From assembly GCA_035578175.1 (NCBI GenBank), contig JAQMRL010000002.1:133178171-133242170 (forward strand): a stretch of 64,000 nucleotides of DNA, written 5' to 3'. The position numbers and the translations under genes were made by a program. Below the pieces are notes generated by a model. It ran no database searches, had not been told where the DNA came from, and worked only from the letters and a program-made list of their open reading frames with translations. Shown here in pieces: positions 49,004-62,300 of the stretch (positions within the stretch are counted from its first letter, which is position 1; each line of letters opens with the position of its first letter). Source of the stretch: Catonia carolina (lineage: Eukaryota; Arthropoda; Insecta; Hemiptera; Achilidae).

Positions 49004-50278
49004 GCGCGCACACACACACACACACACACGCGCACACACACACACACATTTATTAAAATCTTCATTACAGCTTTTAGGGTTATCATTTTGGAAAATTTAA
49101 AAAAAATGTTGCTGTAAATATAAATACGAATATGCTGTCAAAATTTCATGGAAATCCGTTCAGTAGTTTTGAAAATTAGCCTGCACAAAAAAACACACTT
49201 TGTCTATAATATTAGTATAGATACTTGATATTATCAATTTGTTAAAAAAGTTTTTTAAATATATTATGCATTAGTGACTTAAATTTCTTGTTACAGATGC
49301 AGATAGATGATGCCCTGAGTGAACTCGAAGCAAATGACTTTGGTAGTTATGTAAGTATGGCATTACTCAATATTACGTACTTTTTTAGATATTTGTAAAG
49401 GATATTAAATGTACTTTAGTTGAAATTTTCTACTAATTAATTATTATTTGATCAAATAAAAATCTGGTGTGAAACACTCACACAACTTTCTCTTGCCAAT
49501 GCAAATAATTAATAATAAACCTAACATTATTAATAAAATATTAGAAATAAACAAAACACTAACCTCAAAAACATAACCTTATTTTAATCATGAGTGAATA
49601 ACGCAAAATGACAATCGAACTCAGTTTGGCTTAAAAATACGGAAAATCACGCTTTCACGCTAAACTAGGCTCTGTAGAGAAAAATGCTCTAAACAAAAGT
49701 TGTAGATCTTTTAATTTTCTATAAATTTAATTATATACACTTTTGTCGTAAAATGCATACTAAGACCGAAATGTTAAAAAAATCGATTTTTCTCACGTTT
49801 TCATGAGAAAAAAAACAGAAAATCGCAAATTACCGCTAAACTAAGCGTTATACAAAAAAATGTTTGAAACAGAAGTTGTAGGTTTTTAAATTCTCTATAA
49901 CTTTTATTATGTAAGTTTTTGCGCTAAAATTTATATTAAAGCCGTAATCTTAAAAAAACAACGTTTTTACGTGAAAACAGCCTCACCGAGAATTTCAGCA
50001 AACATGGCGCCTACACTATCTTGTAGAGAATAAAAAATTGAGTAAAATAGGCGATTTTAAAAAAAATCGTAGGACCAGTTTTTGAGAAAATCGCAAAAAA
50101 CTGAAAAATTATACGAATAAACTACTACTTCCGGTTGACCGATTTTGATGAAAATGTTCGTGTCGCGTCCGGTAGTGGTATGTAACTTAAGTTTCAAGTT
50201 TCAAGTTCGTACGATGTTCCGTTCTTGAGATATTCTGTTCACACACAGACACACACGCACGCACGCACGCACACACAC

Positions 50279-50360
<82 letters not shown>

Positions 50361-53300
50361 CAATCGCTAAAAACATGTTTTTTGGGTTCAGGGGGTCTGA
50401 AAACGTATAGATCCGGTGAAAACTCGATTTCGAAAAATCGACATGAAAACAATACTTTCCTTCCTATATATTCATATAGGCAAGAGAAAGTAAAAAAAGT
50501 ATACAAATGTTTAGCTGATTTTATTCCGCTTAAATTGTCTAGGCAACTTGACTTGAAATGTTTGTTCAGAGGCAGTCTTTCAAAATTAGTCTTTTATTTA
50601 ATTTAAATTTGATTTCTTCAATTTTTTGTAGTAAATACAAAGTAGTGAACTGTATAGTTATTACTAGTTATGATCTCAGTAGTACCTCAGATTGTTCTTT
50701 TTGATTCTGATGAAACTTACGTTATTTAATGCATTGTTCAATTATTGCTACAAAGTGAGTTCTGGACAGTAGTAAAAAAAAGTATTTGAGGATTAGTTGT
50801 ACAGTAAAACTACAATTATCTGAAAACCGCTTCCAGAAAACGAATCCGGAAAACTTGTTTTTTAATTTGGTGATTACTCAATTTCAGTATTGTGAATACG
50901 CACAATACAGCATTTAAATATGTAGTGTCATTAAAGTACAGAACATTGTCCAGTGAAATAATTTACAAATATAAAGTTTCACTATTCTGGGAATTGGTTT
51001 ACTCGTTCTTCTCATTCAGGATGAATTTTTAATAAAACGATGGTGTGGTGTTGCCACAAAAATGGTTTCATCAAAAATCTTACACGTAAAAAATACTTAA
51101 AAATACTGTAAATAATTTAAAAAAGATACGGTAAATATTATAAATACTGTACAGTATTACATTTTGTTTTCTTGAAATTCTGTATTTTTGTTTATATAGC
51201 TAATAATAAACGGTTATAAAAAATACTGTATAGCCGGCCGCATTGGCGTAGTTGGTAACGCGCTCGCCTCTCATCATGCGGTCCTGGTTTTGAATCCCAC
51301 TCAAGCATGGCATATTTTCATACATTACAAAAAATCATTTCATCCTCATTACGCACAGTTACACCCCAATGTCATCGCTAATGACCTTGCAGTTGATGCG
51401 ACGTTAAAAATAAATAAAAAAAAACTGTATAATCAATTTTACTATTTTTAAACCCTAAAGTATTTCTATTTACGTGTTATCTGGAATTTTGCATATCCAA
51501 AATTAGTTCGATTCCCTAAATTTCATTTAAGCGGGGTTTTACTCTTACTTACTTTTTTAAAGTAACTTTAACTGAATTACTTTTCCTGATGTGTTTATTA
51601 CAGGCTTTTTGTACTGTTATGAATTTTAATGTGATACACGTTTTTAAAAATACTGTAAATAATTACTGTTTTTGTTTCAGGTGAATAACAACAACCATGG
51701 ATGTCAAAGATTGTATTCAGTGATTGGCACTTGCTTATACCATAAGGTAATTGTCAGCTAGAAGTGACACTGATTTATCAAACTGGTATAATTGAAACAA
51801 TTCATGTATTTGTGTATGTATATTATTTTTTGGCTGCTAGTTAAAGTTTGAACTACAACTTAAGATATATATGTCGTCCTAAACTTTAAAATTTCTCTGA
51901 ATTAATTACGTATTTGTTAAAAAAGAAACACAATATCTAATGTAAAAGAAGATATGTGATTAAAAGGTAGTAAGTGTTTTGCGAATATTGAATAATGCAC
52001 TTTGACATGAAAGTGTAAAGTTTTTGTTTATAATTGTGTTGAACAGATGAATAAGACCAACAGAAGTACTTTTACTTACTTTTTATGTGCTTCACAATTT
52101 TCCTCTCAGTCTGGCTGTATATCCAGAAAAATTTCCCAGTGTTATTTTTAATACGGTTTCTTGTGTTTTTTATGACGCAACCTTAAGATCTAGTGCTGAC
52201 ATTCTTTGTACAAATAAAGGCAAAAAATGTATCAGTGAGCTGTTCAGGTGTAATATCTTTGTTGTTTTGTTAACAGGGTTACTTACTTTCATCACATTTG
52301 GCAAGGCAGGATTTAATCGATGTAAATTCTTGGTGCAGACAGCGTGGGTTATTAAATTTAACACGCTTGGAATATTTATCAAATTTAGTCGCATGGCATG
52401 AAGTGTACCCTGAATCCTGTAACAGAGGTTTACGCTCAACTACCAGTACGAGTACAGTTGGTAATTTTCCTGTTTCATCTGCTTCAAATGCATTTTCTAA
52501 CTCTGCTACAGTACCTTTTCCACCAAATGCGAGATGGTTTTTACTTGTTATTGGACAGGTGAGTGTTTTTTTGATTATTTGTAAACACAATAGATTGCAT
52601 TTGTATTGATATGGAAAGTCTGAATAAAACTTAAATGTTGTTTAGCTAGCATAAACACTATTTGCACATATAAACACAACATGAATATAGAATAACAAAG
52701 TACATAAAGCCTTGCACCTCCAACTAGCGTCCGTTGGAAGGCGTCACGAGAGAAGCGACCATTGCATTCTGTCACAAGCCACGAAACACAGTGAATAAAG
52801 AAAGGAAGAAGGGCACAGGAAACAGGGATGAGAAATAAGGGATAAGGTGGAGTGAAAAGCATGTAAAGTGACGAAATACTTTTTCGTGCGGGCAAAACAG
52901 CACAGATCTGAATTGAATTGAGATGACACAAAGAAGCGCAAGGTGGGAATAATGGAAATAACAGCAACAGAGGCAAAAATAAGTTAACCCCAGTGTACAT
53001 TGCCTTAGAAATTACTGTGTATGATTTAACTGAAATATTAACAATATTTTTCATATTTTTGTTGATTTCAGGGAAATACTTTATTAGTAACATTGTTGGA
53101 AGCTGGTGGATGTTCTGTAGAGTAAGTATTACTTCTTTTTTAGTATTCATCTTTATTATTGAACCTATTGCTTTCTTTGCTATGCTTCTTTCCGATTGTT
53201 CTTAATCTTCTTGTACATCTTTTGTGATATAGTTTATAGTTTCTATCGCATATCTTCTGGTAACACTCCTGTTATTAATTTAATTGTTTTATTTACAGGG

Positions 53301-56300
53301 CAGTTGGAGTGACTGGGCCGGATATTTACTACGTACACCAAGCACAAGCAACTTTATCTCATATCAATAAAATAGGAGTGCCTGCTTTGGCAGATAAATG
53401 GTAATCCATGCATCTGTAAATGTTATGTATTTTTAATTTAGATTACTTTAGGGATTGGTAGTATTGATAGTAAAAATAATTTTGTTTGAGTTCCTTATCT
53501 ATTAATTTTATTGTATTGTTACAGAATTATCGTTTTGTAGTCGATTTTTGCAATAAATTAGAAAAGTTGCAAGGCTAATTGTTAAACTGGTACTCACTAC
53601 TAGGTGCCAGTGTATCTTATCAATAAAAATGTATTTACATAAGATTTAAACTTGATTTACAGTTGAACTGAAATTGTAGGTTCCTTATAAAAAATTTGAT
53701 ATATAGAAAATTCAATAAAGAGAAACGCTGTTTTTTCTCATTATGACTGCTACGTATAGTAAGTGAGATTACTCGACCGTAACCATATTGCCTAAAACAA
53801 CAGTATTTGTTTACAATAAAGTTTGTTTATTGTGAAGACGGATGTTCAGGGCAATTGTCCACAAAAAGAGCAACTTTTTTTTTGGTTAGGCGTGTTTCTA
53901 TCTTGTAACATTTTTACCCATTTGGAAATTGCTTCATTCACATCATTGTATTTACATATTTTTGATTGTGTATAGTATAAAAGTATCACACTACTCTTGT
54001 ACGTTGACCACAGTGGTCAACGTACTGACGTACTGTGTTGTCACATTACTCTCTCTCTATGTTTTGGATTGACTAGTGGGTGATGGGAGAGGTGTATGGA
54101 GTTCTATTTATATTTTCACTAAAATTAAGTTCGATATACAGAATTTGTTTTTGATATACAGAAACATTTTTCCTTTAAAATTTCATGGGACTCAGGAAAT
54201 ACTTTGATAAATAGAGAATTTTGATGATAGTTCGACAAATAGAGGTCCAACTGTAGTTGTTGTTTGCCCGTAACTGGCAGGTGGAGTGTTAAATTATTTG
54301 CGCTTGATCTTCTAATGTCAGGGCTACGAAAAATATTTCTCTGTTTCTTATCACATGGTCAGCCAATTATATGACTAAAGCATTTAAGAACAGAAGAAAT
54401 AGAAGTGTAAAAAACACTGTAGACAGAGTTATCTCTTCTGAGATTGAATTTCATTATACAGCCAGGCCTATATACAGATGAATGAAGTGAAGGTGTTATT
54501 TGCAGGATGGAAAGGAGATGTTTTTCAGAGGCATGTTGACAAGCATACTTTTCCACTTAGTGAGGAAGTCAATGGTTGACCACCTCACTCCTTGTTTTAC
54601 TTAGTAAAGCCTTTAGAGGTTCAAACCAGCCATTCAAGTGATGACCTAAACAGCAACAACATAGTTGTTGCAGGATTTTTAAATTTCTATAACTTTAGTT
54701 TATATACTTTTGTTGTAAAATGCATACTTACATGCATCTTTGCAATTTTTCTTTACTTTAAAATTTATTAGGTATTATCAACATTTGATTATTATTTATG
54801 ATTAGATATTTCTGTGCTACAGTGACAAAAAGCCACAAAAAATAACAAATTGTTAATTAATAATAATAATAATAATGTTACAAATTAAATTTGTAAACAT
54901 TTTTATTGTGTCATTTTCTGGATATTCTGGCATCTTTATTTGATATTTGTCTTGAACATTAACATTTAATGAGTAGCATGTTTTTCTTGAATGTAATAAA
55001 GTAAATTATGTAACACAAAATAACTTATATAATAAATTCAAAAATAAATCTTTATAATGCATCCTGCAGTTTGAAATATTTCTATTTCATATAATGAATT
55101 AATATAATAATTTCACTAACCTTCTTTTTAAACTGCGTCACCTTTATTTTATTTCTACTTACACGTGTTTCGGTGGATCCACCATCATCAGAGTAAATAA
55201 AAAATTGAAACTAAAAATTTTTTTCATTTATTTAAAATTTACAGAAGATGATACATCTTCAGTCACTTGTATAAAACTGATTTAAAATTAATTTATTTTA
55301 ATTTATCCCTTCTCATATTTACTGTAGATAGCAGCAGCAGTCAATATCACTTCATCATTCCTAAATTTTATCTGTTCATTCAAAATGTCCTGCTTTTGCT
55401 CTTTTAAATATTTATAAATATGGAACATCTCATATTTTTCAATTTTATTTTTATTCTCTGTATTACATTGTTCTATTATATTGAAATGTTCATCTACTTT
55501 ACCAAATTTCAATATAACAATTCAATATAATATAGAACATTTCAATATAATAGAACAATGTAATACAGAGAATAAAAATAAAATTGAAAAATATGAGATG
55601 TTCCATATTTATAAATATTTAAAAGAGCAAAAGCAGGACATTTTGAATGAACAGATAAAATTTAGGAATGATGAAGTGATATTGACTGCTGCTGCTATCT
55701 ACAATAAATATGAGAAGGGATAAATTAAAATAAATTAATTTTAAATCAGTTTTATACAAGTGACTGAAGATGTATCATCTTCTGTAAATTTTAAATAAAT
55801 GAAAAAAATTTTTAGTTTCAATTTTTTATTTACTCTGATGAGGGTGGATCCACCGAAACACGTGTAAGTAGGAATAAAATAAAGGTGACGCAGTTTAAAA
55901 AGAAGGTTAGTGAAATTATTATATTAATTCATTATATATAATAAATGTTAAGTAAATAAAAAAACACACAAATATTTTTAAATATTAAGTCATGATTAGT
56001 AATTAGACATGACATACAATAAGGTGTCACTGAATTGTAAAGAAAGGCTTCGAAAGAATATCTTTGATACCATAAGAGATATCGATGTGCGATTTTCACC
56101 ATTTAAATTGTCTTGAAATTTCACTTTGAAATACGTGTCGTATGACTACCGTCCCATTTAAAAAAATGAAGTTATATTCAAGATGGGGATCAAAATTTTT
56201 GATTCATCATAATATAAAATTTTGTATTTGAGTGAGGTTCACATTTGCTTATACGTATTTGAAATTTCCCTTACATTCAAAATATTAAGTAATTTTGGAC

Positions 56301-59300
56301 TTTTCGCCTACCTTGTGTATGTAGACTACTGTTCTAAAGTTTACTTACAATTACCTTCAAATTTAGTATATTTGAATATGATTGTCAAATACATATTAAT
56401 ATTTTAATTTCTAGGCTTATCAGTTGTGTTCGGCCTCAAGTCATTTCTCCAGACTGTGATTTTTATAGTAAAACATCACCTAAACGTTCATCAACTGATA
56501 ATAGTAACAATGTATCACAGCAATCAAAGGAAACTTCTAAAAGTTGTGAAAATTTGCAACAGGCAAAATTAAGTGAGTAATACATTAACATTTTCTCATT
56601 GTAATTTAAATTGTAATTTGTAATTGTGAATTATGAATTGTGAATAATGTAATTTAAATTGTAAATTACATTAACATTTTCTCATTGTAATTTAAATTGT
56701 TTTACACAATATCTTTTTGTAACTTTTTAAATATTTCAGGCATTTTAATGTCTTATTGGCTTGAACATTTCAGCTTTTTTGCCAATTTTGCCGAATTATG
56801 ATTTATAATACAGCAGTATCTTGCTATAAGGTGGGTATTGGGGGGAGACTCACATTATTTGGAAATCTTTACCTAAAATGTCTTAGGGGCCATTTTAAAA
56901 AATAAACAAAATACACGCCTAAGATCATTATATTATGTTGGCCATCTTTACTCTACTCTGTGGTAATGAAACATGGATGAATTGAAAGCCAGCAGATAAC
57001 AAAATCCAGGCTGCTGAAATTTTTAAGAAGTACTTACAGACATACTTTGCTGAACAAGATTTAAATGTTAGAATAAGGGAGGAACTGAGAGTTCCAGCCA
57101 CAGGTAACAGGATTGGTGATTATGTGAGACAATAATAACACCATTAAAATTTTAATTCAATTATTTGTTATTTACTACGCAAAATCTTGTTACGGCTTAT
57201 ACCAATTTTCATTTTCTGATTTTTTGCAGAAACTCATGGGATGTCCTAATAACAACCATGTAAAAAGTTGTTGAAATCTGTTTGGTAGAACTGTCTCTTG
57301 ACAGTGGACAAATGGGATCTCCATTTAAAATACACTGAAACAGATTTTGTGTTTTAGAAAACTTAACATGTTTCATGGTGTTTTGTAATGAAAATTTTTA
57401 TGTGAATATTTTTATCTTCATTTCAGATTTTTCACAAATTAGTAGTGGTAGTAACAGCAAACTGACATCTGCATCTTCTCTAACATCCACCATGAAACAT
57501 CGCAACAGTCCTGATAATAGCATCAGTCTAATTTCTGTTTCTCATCAATCTACACTTCTTAGAAATGGTCAGTAAAAAGGTATAATTTAAAGCTTTTTAT
57601 AACAATGTACGAATGTACATTTGGTATAAATTTTTTAACTATATTTTTCAATTTTTAAAAATAATTCCAAAGTCTGATAATAATTAAGTTCCCAAAAGTT
57701 TGATTAAGAAACATTTTTTTTTTACATTTTGGGCAAATTTTTTGAGCCAAAGATGGTGAATACTTTTCATTGTAATTATGTTAAGACTAGTATCCTCCTG
57801 CTCACTGAGCTTCATGTCAAGCTACATTTAAGGCATTAACTTATGACACAAAATTAAGTTAAAAGCCGAATCATGATTGTACAATTAAAACTAATAGTAA
57901 AAGAAACAGGAATTTTATTAATGTCAGTATAAATCACCAATGGGAGGGTAAGATACGATCTGAGTTGTATAAATGAATATGTAAAGGAAAAATAGGTTAA
58001 ATCTATTTCTTAAAAACCTGTTGCTATCTCTTTGATTTCGGAAGGTTTATGTAACTTTCTATGCATAAATTGGATGTGACATTATTTTTGGATGTCTCGT
58101 AAATAATTTTCGAAAAGGTGAGAGTAAAGGATGATGCCTTATTTGTAGGGCTGCACCCGGTACCTAGCTGCACAACACAATTGTTGTTGCATAATACTTT
58201 GTTCATAATAGATGGCATAATACTGATAAATAAAAGAAGTACTCTCATTTTTCCAATTATTAAATGATATTTTTCTAAATTAAAAAACTTAGTGCCACAT
58301 ATCCAAATGTTATTTAGCTTTTCGACAGTGAAGGCATTTTAAAAATTAGTTAGACGGTTTCTGAGATAACCTTGTTCAAACAAAGTTACTTCAAATTCTC
58401 AGTTACTTTGGATTTCAGTATATGCAAATGCTAATATATTTTGTATACGTGTAGCTTGCCAAGATGAGATTTCTGAAGAATCAACAAGAAGTAGTATAAT
58501 TAGTGATGAAGTTGCTCCTATTCTTGGAAGGCGAGCTCAACGGGAGAGAGAAAGAGAACGTGCTGCTGCAGCTAGTGATACCAATAGTCATTCAAGGCTT
58601 AGTGATTCTGATTTTTCTGATGATTCTGATTGGGTTAGTGGTTTGATTTCTTACTTTTAATTTGTAGTATAGATGAAATACCTAAATTAAATCTCTATAA
58701 CTTTTCATCGACTGGGGCTGATGACACATTGCTAAACCTTAATAGTGAATTACAGGATTTTACCTGTAGGTGGCCCTGAAAAGAATCATTGTTGGTGGAT
58801 GTGCCAGCTTAATGGAAGGCAGTGTCTGTCGGAAGTGGCGAGCCTAGTTGTTGATGATTGCATATGTGGAGAGTGATGGCTGAGCTGCCAGGTTCAAGCT
58901 TAGAACTCCCTCAGCAGCAGCTGAGTTCCCACTGCAGCGTGACAGTGGTGGCCCTCAGAACCTTGCTAGGCCATCTACCAATAGCGCAGCTTAGGTGGTT
59001 CTCTCTGGCTGTTCCTCACTAGTCTCAAACCACATTGGAGCCGTCAGGCATGCAGGGGCTTCTTTCAGCTGCCGGGTAGATGGAGGCTGACTGGTGTGGG
59101 AAGGTAGCGTATGCCATCAGTAGCGTAGACTAGGGATGGCTGCATCCAGTCTCTGCTGGGCTGGTAATCTTCTTCTTCTTCTTCTTCTTAGTTCAGGTGC
59201 TGGATGGCGAGTGCATCTCACACTCCGGTGTGGTTGCTTAAATCCTGTTCGGTGAGTCCACTTGGAGGGAAGGCACTGCTTGATGGGTGACACTAATGCT

Positions 59301-62300
59301 CCTCACAGCAGGTTCTAGGACTGTCTGTAGCACCGATATTTCTAAGGCCACTGGCAACAAACTATAGAAATAGAAAAATTTAAATAATTAAATTTTGAAT
59401 CATTTGGCTTAAATGTAAATATCTGATTGTGTCACTTGCAGAACACCACCACATATTGCGTTTTGTCTCAATTGAAATGCCTGAATCTACTTATGATGAT
59501 TGATTGTGAGAACATGTCTGAACATGTCCTCATAATTTAACAACATTTGTCATAATTTATGTCCATAACAACATTTTGTAGTTCTACTTTTCTGGCGTAA
59601 TGATATTAAATTAAATCCTGGTGTAAATTTAAAAAAAATTCTTTTGAGAAGTTTGTAATTAAGAAAACGCTGCAAATTCGGCGGGGTTTCCAGGTTTGAC
59701 TTCCTGTCTGGTCTTGGATTTATCTAACTCTCATTCACTTACCACCTTTCATAGTATGTTTTCTCACTTTTTTGTTGCAAATGTTATCTCTTCAGTCTAC
59801 AAAGGTCTAATTAGTAATTAGTTTTAATTTGTATTGTTTGTACATGTGATGATGTTCATTGAAACATGTTAGTATAAATAAATAAGAAAAAAATTAAAAC
59901 AGCATAATATAGGAGTACAATATTTTGCTGAAAGTTTGCCCCTATCCTTGAGCATTGAATGGACTGGTTTGCTTAAGAGTGACAAAAAAAAAGAGTGGCA
60001 GATTGAAAAATTATGCTCATAGCCAACAACTTCATTAGAGACTATGTAGTGTAACTATTAATGAAAATGGCAATAATGTATTGAACCTGAGCTTTTGCTC
60101 GTTATGTATTTAATGGACCTATGTTATTTAAATGACTATTACACTAGATACCACAGCTCGCCAGGAGAAAACCTTCAACAAATCCAGTGTACAGGTTTAA
60201 AGGTTAATTATGTTTTTTTCATTTGGATTGTTTACAAGCTGCATGATGCATTCTAAAGATTTGTTCATGAACTCTGTGTGTCTTATGTTCATTAAATAAT
60301 AAAACTCAGAATAAATTTAAATTTAAGTTTTAAAAACTGATAAGTAAGCCATATGGAAGCCTGTTTTAGAAATTATAGTCTTATTATTGCTTGGTAAGTT
60401 ATGAAATTTTGGTTTTTGTTTTTTATTTTTTGTTAGTTATTGTTTATATCACGTTAAATGCCAAATTGTATTTCAGGAGCCAAGACGAACATTGTATGGC
60501 AGCAGGTCTCTTGATATGCTTTTAGATTTGAATAAAACACGTGTTTCAGATAATTCAAACTCAATTATACCATCCAGGTAAAATATTTCTTATTACTTTT
60601 TCTCCATATTGTTCATAGTGACAATATCACTGCTGATTTTATTGTTTTCAATAATATTAAATTTTGTTAATGTTAAATGTTTTTTACTGCTATTTCTTGT
60701 GTCATGCAGAATTTTAACTCTCATATGCATTGCCTGAGATATCTCACCAAATGGAGTTTAAATTTTGGTGTGCTGTAGATTGTTAACTGTTGCATTAAAT
60801 GTTGTTATTAGACGCAGAACATCCTTGACTTATAAATAAACATCGTTACAAACACGGAGAACGACAATAATTTTAGTATGATGTATTTTTTGTTATATAG
60901 TAGCGCAGGTGCTTTTGATCAATTCAAAAACCATAGAGCTTCAAGGAGCATTTCCATAATATTGTATATTCTCTTTGTGTAGTTCGGAAGTCAAATAAAA
61001 AAGCATGAGTTATTCAGATTTGTTTTAAAACTGGTTTACACTCAATTTTGTACCTAAAGTTAAAAATTACTAGTTTCATTAAAGAAATATTATTTGAAAT
61101 TTACATTCTGACAGGCTTAAAAAGAAACGGGAATATGCTAAAAAACTCATGGAATTCTGGAAACAGTAAAACTAGATTTTTTGAACAAACCAAACATTTA
61201 ATTACATTTGAATGTGATCAATTTTATTGTGTGTGTTACTTTGTGTAAATTGTCTGTTGTGTTTTTGCCACACATGCGATGGGCGTATTATGAAATGTAT
61301 TTCGTAATTAATTAGTGTTTGTAATAATTGTATGTCCTTTGATTGTAACAGTCTTCTGGCTGGTAAACAGAATTCATTATTCCATTACATACAGTTGGAC
61401 CAATTGGAAGGAATAATGCTCAGTTCTTTATTCGGAGGGGGAGATAGAAAAGAAAATGAACAGCAACCTTTAACGCAAATAATTTTAGAAAAATTTCGTT
61501 CAACTGCTCAGTCTATTCATTCACTGTTACAAAATACAGTTCAATTCAAGGTATGTTCTAATTTAATTAAAATTATACTGTTACAATTCATTATAGTAAA
61601 GTGAAATTGTAAACTTTAATTTAATTAATTCATATATATTTATTTAACAAAATTATTTGACAAAAAGACCTAACCAATAAAAGTGACAACAATGAAAATA
61701 ATAAGTTCATGTTAAACAACTGTTTAACATGATACATATAAGAAAAAAAATTATGTGGTAGTTTGTTTATTTAACCCGATGAGAACTGCGATTTTTACGA
61801 TCACGCGGACTGTCATTTTACGCCTATTAAAACCTAATGAAACTTTTAATTCATTCAGTGTTATTTCTAAAAATTTAAAAAAATTACCATTTATTTATAA
61901 AGAATTTGTTATTAGAACAACATTTTAACTAAAGTTTTCTGTTTTCATTTACAACCAGAATAAAAATTGAAAATGAAAAAAAAAATTTTCTTTTAGAAAT
62001 ATCAATTTACGTACGAAAAACTGTCACTGAATCACTAAAAAATACAAAAAAATATGTTTAGCTATATACATAAATACAGCAGTTCAATGTAAAAAAACAA
62101 CGTTTAGATATTGCAAATTGATGGACGCGTTCAAAAGATATCGTACTTTTTGTTCAACAAAGTAACATGCTGGATGAAAAAAATCGCCTCAAAATAATGT
62201 CGTCTCTTTTCAGTTTTTATGTACTCCTCTTCTTTGAAAGCTTTTATCTCTTTCCCGCACGTTGTTTTGTGTATTATCCTTTTCTAAACAGGATAGCATA

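Larger units (their letters stand above)
55090..55937. repeat. Penelope-like element 3' ends in a large inverted repeat
   Basis: Arms of about 420 bp face each other around 55513. Both arms carry the same ORF end, reading outwards from the centre, then a 3' UTR and the hammerhead-like motif. The outer 195 bp of each arm matches the palindrome at 29307-29702. Confidence 0.88.

Noticed and set aside
50201..50506. Cys-Val-rich open frame on the minus strand
   Set aside because: Microsatellite translation (CVCVCV) in repeat family B; not a metallothionein-like gene.
52575..53150. 191-codon open frame on the minus strand
   Set aside because: It overlaps inturned exons 13-14 on the opposite strand. 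The hydrophobic but irregular sequence has no family features and no start context.
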